Source: Bacteroides faecium
Lineage (GTDB): Bacteria; Bacteroidota; Bacteroidia; Bacteroidales; Bacteroidaceae
NCBI RefSeq assembly: GCF_012113595.1
Contig: NZ_CP050831.1
Span: 6,138,001 to 6,202,000 of the forward strand
Direction of reading: 5' to 3'
Length of the DNA: 64,000 bases
Shown piece after piece: positions 60,163 to 64,000 of this stretch (positions are counted from its first letter, which is position 1; each line of letters begins with the position of its first letter). A model generated the notes under the pieces. It was not told where the DNA came from and made no database searches. It saw nothing but the letters and a program-made list of their open reading frames with translations. A program made the position numbers and the translations under genes.

Positions 60163-62934
60163 ATGTCAGAAAATAACTATATTTCGATAAAAGGTGCACG
60201 AGTAAACAACCTAAAAAACATCGATGTAGATATACCACGCAACAAACTTGTTGTAATCACCGGATTATCGGGTTCCGGCAAATCTTCCCTCGCTTTTGAT
60301 ACCCTCTATGCAGAGGGACAACGCCGCTATGTAGAAAGTTTGAGCAGCTATGCGCGCCAGTTTCTGGGACGAATGAGCAAGCCGGAATGTGACTTTATCA
60401 AAGGCATTCCACCCGCCATTGCCATCGAACAGAAAGTGAATAGCCGCAATCCGCGTTCTACGGTGGGGACTTCGACCGAGATTTACGAATATCTCCGCCT
60501 GCTTTATTCCCGCGTGGGGAAAACATACAGCCCCGTCAGCGGACAGGAAGTAAAAAAACATTCGACGGAAGATATTGTCAACTGTATGCTCTCGTATCCG
60601 GAAGGTACAAGATATACGGTGCTGACACCGATCCGCCTGCGTGAAGACCGCACCCTGCAACAACAGTTGGAAATAGACTTGAAACAGGGTTTCAACCGTA
60701 TCGAAGTGAACGGTGAAATGAAACGTATAGATGAATATACGCTCGTGGCAGGTGATGAAGTCTATCTGCTGGTAGACCGTATGGCGGTAGCCAACACCAA
60801 GGATGCCATGAGCCGGTTGACCGACTCTGCCGAAACAGCCATGTATGAAGGTGACGGAACCTGTATGTTGCGTTTCTATCTTTCGGACGGAACAACGAAG
60901 CTACACACTTTCAGCACGAAATTCGAAGCGGATGGCATCGTCTTTGAAGAACCGAACGACCAGATGTTCTCGTTCAACTCTCCTATCGGTGCCTGTCCTA
61001 GCTGCGAAGGCTTCGGTAAGGTTATCGGCATAGACGAACATCTGGTTGTGCCGAACCGTTCTTTATCAGTTTATGAAGGGGCTATTGTATGCTGGCGTGG
61101 CGAGAAGATGGGAGAATGGAAAGAAGAATTGATCCACAACGCGGACAAGTTTGATTTCCCGATATTCACTCCTTATTATGAGTTGACGGATGCACAACGC
61201 CGACTACTTTGGGAAGGCAACGAATACTTCCACGGCATCAACGATTTCTTCAAGATGCTGGAAGAGAATCAATATAAAATCCAGTATCGTGTGATGCTCG
61301 CCCGTTACCGGGGAAAGACGCTTTGTCCGAAATGTCACGGCACACGCCTGAAACCGGAAGCCGGATATGTACGGGTAGGCGGAAAGAATATCTCCGAACT
61401 GGTAGATTTACCTATCACAGAATTAAAGCAGTTCTTTGACGGACTGGAACTCAACGAGCACGACAGCGATGTAGCCCGCCGTATCTTGATTGAAATCAAT
61501 AACCGTATCCACTTTCTGATTGACGTAGGTTTGGGATACCTGACCTTGAACCGTCTCAGTAATTCCCTGTCCGGTGGAGAAAGCCAGCGTATCAATCTGG
61601 CAACATCACTAGGCAGCAGCCTTGTAGGCAGTCTTTATATTCTTGACGAGCCAAGTATCGGGCTTCACAGCCGTGATACAGACCGATTGATTTATGTATT
61701 ACGCCAACTGCAACAGTTAGGCAACACGGTAGTGGTCGTGGAACATGACGAAGAAATCATCCGTGCCGCAGATTATATCATCGACATAGGGCCCAATGCC
61801 GGACGCTTGGGCGGAGAAGTCGTTTATCAGGGCGACATGAAAGACTTGAAAAAGGGAAGTAATAGCCACACAGTGCGTTATCTTCTGGGAGAAGAAGAAA
61901 TTCCTGTTCCCGAACATCGCCGTCCGTGGAATAACTATATAGAATTGAAAGGGGCACGCGAGAATAATCTGAAAGGAGTAGATGCCCGTTTTCCGCTCAA
62001 CGTAATGACGGTCGTTACCGGAGTTTCCGGTTCCGGAAAAAGTACGTTAGTAAGGGACATTTTCTTCCGGGCACTGAAACGTGAATTGGACGAATGTAGT
62101 GACCGACCGGGAGAGTTCTCTTCTATCGACGGCAGTCTGCGCGACCTGCGGAATGTGGAATTTGTAGACCAGAATCCGATTGGCAAATCATCGCGCTCCA
62201 ATCCGGTAACTTATATCAAAGCGTATGACGAAATCCGCAAATTATGGTCTGAGCAACCTTTAGCTAAACAAATGGGTTACACAGCCGGATTCTTCAGTTT
62301 CAACAGCGAAGGCGGACGTTGCGAAGAGTGCAAGGGCGACGGAACCATCACGGTAGAAATGCAGTTCATGGCAGACTTAGTGCTCGAATGTGAATCCTGT
62401 CACGGAAAACGCTTCAAATCCGACACGCTGGAAGTGAAATTCCACGATAAAAGCATCTATGATGTACTGGAAATGACCGTGAACCAAGCTGTTGAATTCT
62501 TCAATGAACATGGACAGAAGAAAATTGTAAAGAAGCTGCTTCCCTTACAGGACGTAGGATTAGGATACATCAAACTGGGACAATCCTCTTCCACCCTTTC
62601 CGGTGGTGAGAACCAGCGTGTGAAACTGGCATTCTACCTAAGCCAGGAGAAAGCAGACCCGACTATGTTTATCTTCGACGAACCGACTACGGGATTGCAC
62701 TTCCATGATATTCGTAAATTGTTGGATGCTTTCGATGCACTTATCCGTCGGGGACATAGTATTGTTATTATTGAGCACAATATGGACGTTATCAAATGCG
62801 CCGATTATGTGATTGACCTCGGGCCAGAAGGCGGAGATAAAGGGGGAAATATAATAGCGGTAGGTACTCCCGAAGAGGTAGCCGCTTGCGGAGCAAGCTA
62901 TACGGGGCAGTTTTTGAAAGAAAAACTGAAATAG
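60163..62934 (+). CDS. uvrA: Excinuclease ABC subunit A
   Basis: A 923-residue DNA damage sensor of nucleotide excision repair with two ABC ATPase halves. Walker A motifs are GLSGSGKSSLAF (about 34-41 and on) and GVSGSGKSTLV in the second half. Signature motifs are LSGGESQRI and LSGGENQRV. The three zinc-binding clusters show as CPSCEGFGKV, CPKCHGTRL and the pair CEECKGDG with CESCHGKRF. Upstream promoter at 60127. At least one UvrA exists in every genome, so no special role is inferred. Confidence 0.97.
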   Translation: MSENNYISIKGARVNNLKNIDVDIPRNKLVVITGLSGSGKSSLAFDTLYAEGQRRYVESLSSYARQFLGRMSKPECDFIKGIPPAIAIEQKVNSRNPRSTVGTSTEIYEYLRLLYSRVGKTYSPVSGQEVKKHSTEDIVNCMLSYPEGTRYTVLTPIRLREDRTLQQQLEIDLKQGFNRIEVNGEMKRIDEYTLVAGDEVYLLVDRMAVANTKDAMSRLTDSAETAMYEGDGTCMLRFYLSDGTTKLHTFSTKFEADGIVFEEPNDQMFSFNSPIGACPSCEGFGKVIGIDEHLVVPNRSLSVYEGAIVCWRGEKMGEWKEELIHNADKFDFPIFTPYYELTDAQRRLLWEGNEYFHGINDFFKMLEENQYKIQYRVMLARYRGKTLCPKCHGTRLKPEAGYVRVGGKNISELVDLPITELKQFFDGLELNEHDSDVARRILIEINNRIHFLIDVGLGYLTLNRLSNSLSGGESQRINLATSLGSSLVGSLYILDEPSIGLHSRDTDRLIYVLRQLQQLGNTVVVVEHDEEIIRAADYIIDIGPNAGRLGGEVVYQGDMKDLKKGSNSHTVRYLLGEEEIPVPEHRRPWNNYIELKGARENNLKGVDARFPLNVMTVVTGVSGSGKSTLVRDIFFRALKRELDECSDRPGEFSSIDGSLRDLRNVEFVDQNPIGKSSRSNPVTYIKAYDEIRKLWSEQPLAKQMGYTAGFFSFNSEGGRCEECKGDGTITVEMQFMADLVLECESCHGKRFKSDTLEVKFHDKSIYDVLEMTVNQAVEFFNEHGQKKIVKKLLPLQDVGLGYIKLGQSSSTLSGGENQRVKLAFYLSQEKADPTMFIFDEPTTGLHFHDIRKLLDAFDALIRRGHSIVIIEHNMDVIKCADYVIDLGPEGGDKGGNIIAVGTPEEVAACGASYTGQFLKEKLK

Positions 62935-63259
62935 AAATAATTTATTTCCTAAGATTCGTTGTATCTTAATCTCTCCTCATATATGCAAGGTATTTGTACT
63001 CTCCATTTTAAAAAAGAGTGTTCAAAGCCTTGCAATTTACTTCTTTTATCCAAATTGCGTCTTTTACTTCTTGACACAAACAACTAGCCAAACACGCTAA
63101 TCAATAAACTATCCTTAAACTGATTATATTTTAACGTATCTCATCTTCATCTTATACCAAAGACAAAGGAGAGGAATGTTAAAATAGCAAAAGGCATGCA
63201 GTCTTTTTGACTTTTATACATCATATCTATTATAGAATGTCATATAGAACGTAAAACAC
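62935..63259. other. Intergenic region between uvrA and the sigma gene
   Basis: A 325-base AT-rich gap. A weak hairpin (ACTCTCC and AAAAAGAGTG near 62998-63022) may end the uvrA transcript. I see no clear -7 box for the downstream gene and no open frame. Confidence 0.5.
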
Positions 63260-64000
63260 ATGAACCAAAATAAACTCGTAGAGTTATGTAAAAAAGGAGA
63301 TAAGCAGGCTTTAAGCTGGCTCTACCAAACTTATGCTAATAAGATGACAAAAATCTGCTTTCATTATGTCTCTGACAGGCAAATTGTACAAGACCTTCTG
63401 CATGACGGCTTTATTATCATCTTCACTTCTATAGAATCCCTACATTCTCCTGAGAAATTAGAGCACTGGATGGGAACAATTATGAAAAATATATCTTTAA
63501 GATATTTGAAACAGTGCAGTTCTGCGTCTACAATCTCTTTAGAAGAGATAGGTGAAGATGAAGCTCCCATCGACACATTTCCCTCTAATGATTTCCCGTC
63601 CTACAAAACGATGCTCAAAATGATAGAATCACTTCCGGAAGGCTATAACAAAGTTTTCAAATTAGCTGTATTAGAAGGATTGTCTCACAAAGAAATCGGT
63701 CTATTGTTAAATATAGCTCCTCATTCTTCCTCATCGCAATTATCAAGAGCGAAAGAGATATTGCGTAAACTCATCTCCCAATACCGCATTATGATTGGAT
63801 TACTTATATTATCATCTATTATTTTTATACAAATATGGCTCTATACATCTAAGAAAACTGTTACTACAGAACAAAGTATTGCGACTACACAGAAAGAGAA
63901 AAAACAAGAAGTCCAAAGCATCTTAACAAAAGATTCCATAAAAACTATTTTAAATCATGTACCTACTTCTCCTCTGTATGCAAAATCTGAATCTGTAAGA
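63260..64000 (+). CDS. ECF sigma factor with a C-terminal membrane segment (runs off right edge)
   Basis: An open frame of 247 codons that continues past the window end; no stop is reached. It begins MNQNKLVELCKKGDKQALSW. Region 2-like residues are about 10-75 (LYQTYANKMTKICFHYVSDR) and region 4-like residues about 120-170 (MIESLPEGYNKVFKLAVLEG and HKEIGLLLNIAPHSSSSQLS, a helix-turn-helix). At 176-196 is a membrane segment (RIMIGLLILSSIIFIQIWLY), followed by a charged, Ser/Thr-rich stretch that is the expected outside part. A sigma factor bolted to the membrane may be its own anti-sigma-like sensor. The full length is unknown. Confidence 0.82.
   Translation, partial: MNQNKLVELCKKGDKQALSWLYQTYANKMTKICFHYVSDRQIVQDLLHDGFIIIFTSIESLHSPEKLEHWMGTIMKNISLRYLKQCSSASTISLEEIGEDEAPIDTFPSNDFPSYKTMLKMIESLPEGYNKVFKLAVLEGLSHKEIGLLLNIAPHSSSSQLSRAKEILRKLISQYRIMIGLLILSSIIFIQIWLYTSKKTVTTEQSIATTQKEKKQEVQSILTKDSIKTILNHVPTSPLYAKSESVR

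Overview
This window looks like chromosomal DNA from a gut Bacteroides (Bacteroidota). The signs are a SusC/SusD outer-membrane pair, a hybrid two-component system regulator, FecI/FecR-type sigma and anti-sigma genes, many signal peptides ending in AQ or in lipoboxes, and short upstream boxes matching TAnnTTTG, the Bacteroides -7 promoter element, in front of about fifteen genes. Most genes are housekeeping. No phage, plasmid, insertion sequence or CRISPR array was seen. Species assignment is not possible from the sequence alone.

Layout. 1-1.3 kb: start of a lipoprotein gene, ruvC, a DUF4286 gene and tRNA-Ala(GGC). 1.3-3.0 kb: a two-gene AAA ATPase plus PD-(D/E)XK-like module beside the tRNA, then a small charged protein. 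3.0-3.5 kb: degenerate copy of an unusual repeat element. 3.5-9 kb: a TonB C-terminal-domain protein, pheS, an MFS transporter, nth and pgk. 9-14.7 kb: an orphan substrate-binding lipoprotein with a porin-like protein, a DUF418 membrane protein and a TPR protein. 14.7-18.5 kb (mostly minus strand): Maf, KdsC-like phosphatase, DUF2520 protein, small membrane protein, nitroreductase and carbonic anhydrase. 18.6-23.5 kb: SusD/SusC without enzymes or a local regulator. 23.8-29.5 kb: FemAB/GNAT-like protein, then methylmalonyl-CoA epimerase and a sodium-pumping methylmalonyl-CoA decarboxylase operon. 29.7-33.5 kb: TPR protein, class II aldolase, ribosomal protein L31 type B and a hypothetical. 33.7-34.2 kb: the intact repeat element. 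34.3-39.7 kb: a tripartite RND efflux pump. 39.8-43.2 kb: a second biotin-dependent sodium-pump decarboxylase operon (oadGAB type). 43.3-43.7 kb: a noncoding region with strong RNA-like stems. 43.9-49.0 kb: FecR and ECF sigma, prfC, rfbD, DUF4924 and LysE-type genes. 49.3-58.5 kb: purL, a 1337-residue HTCS and two chromate-transporter halves. 58.6-64 kb: a GH10-like lipid- or cell-envelope-type glycosidase, uvrA and the start of a membrane-tailed sigma factor.

How it fits together. The two decarboxylase operons point to succinate/propionate fermentation coupled to a sodium gradient. Pgk and aldolase belong to glycolysis, and nth, ruvC and uvrA are repair and recombination genes. The regulators (HTCS, FecI/FecR, second ECF sigma) are not beside obvious polysaccharide-utilisation enzymes, so their targets may lie elsewhere.

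The most interesting material is in the spaces between genes: (i) a 514-bp element with 108-bp terminal inverted repeats and a central array of 22-bp palindromic units, present twice; (ii) four copies of an approximately 70-86-bp inverted repeat that starts with GGCACGG; (iii) a perfect 32-bp hairpin made of TTGAGAG units, a fragment of which encodes the C-terminus of a transporter; (iv) the candidate structured RNA at 43.3-43.7 kb. The ATPase/nuclease-like pair at 1.3-2.7 kb is the best candidate for an undescribed defence-type system.
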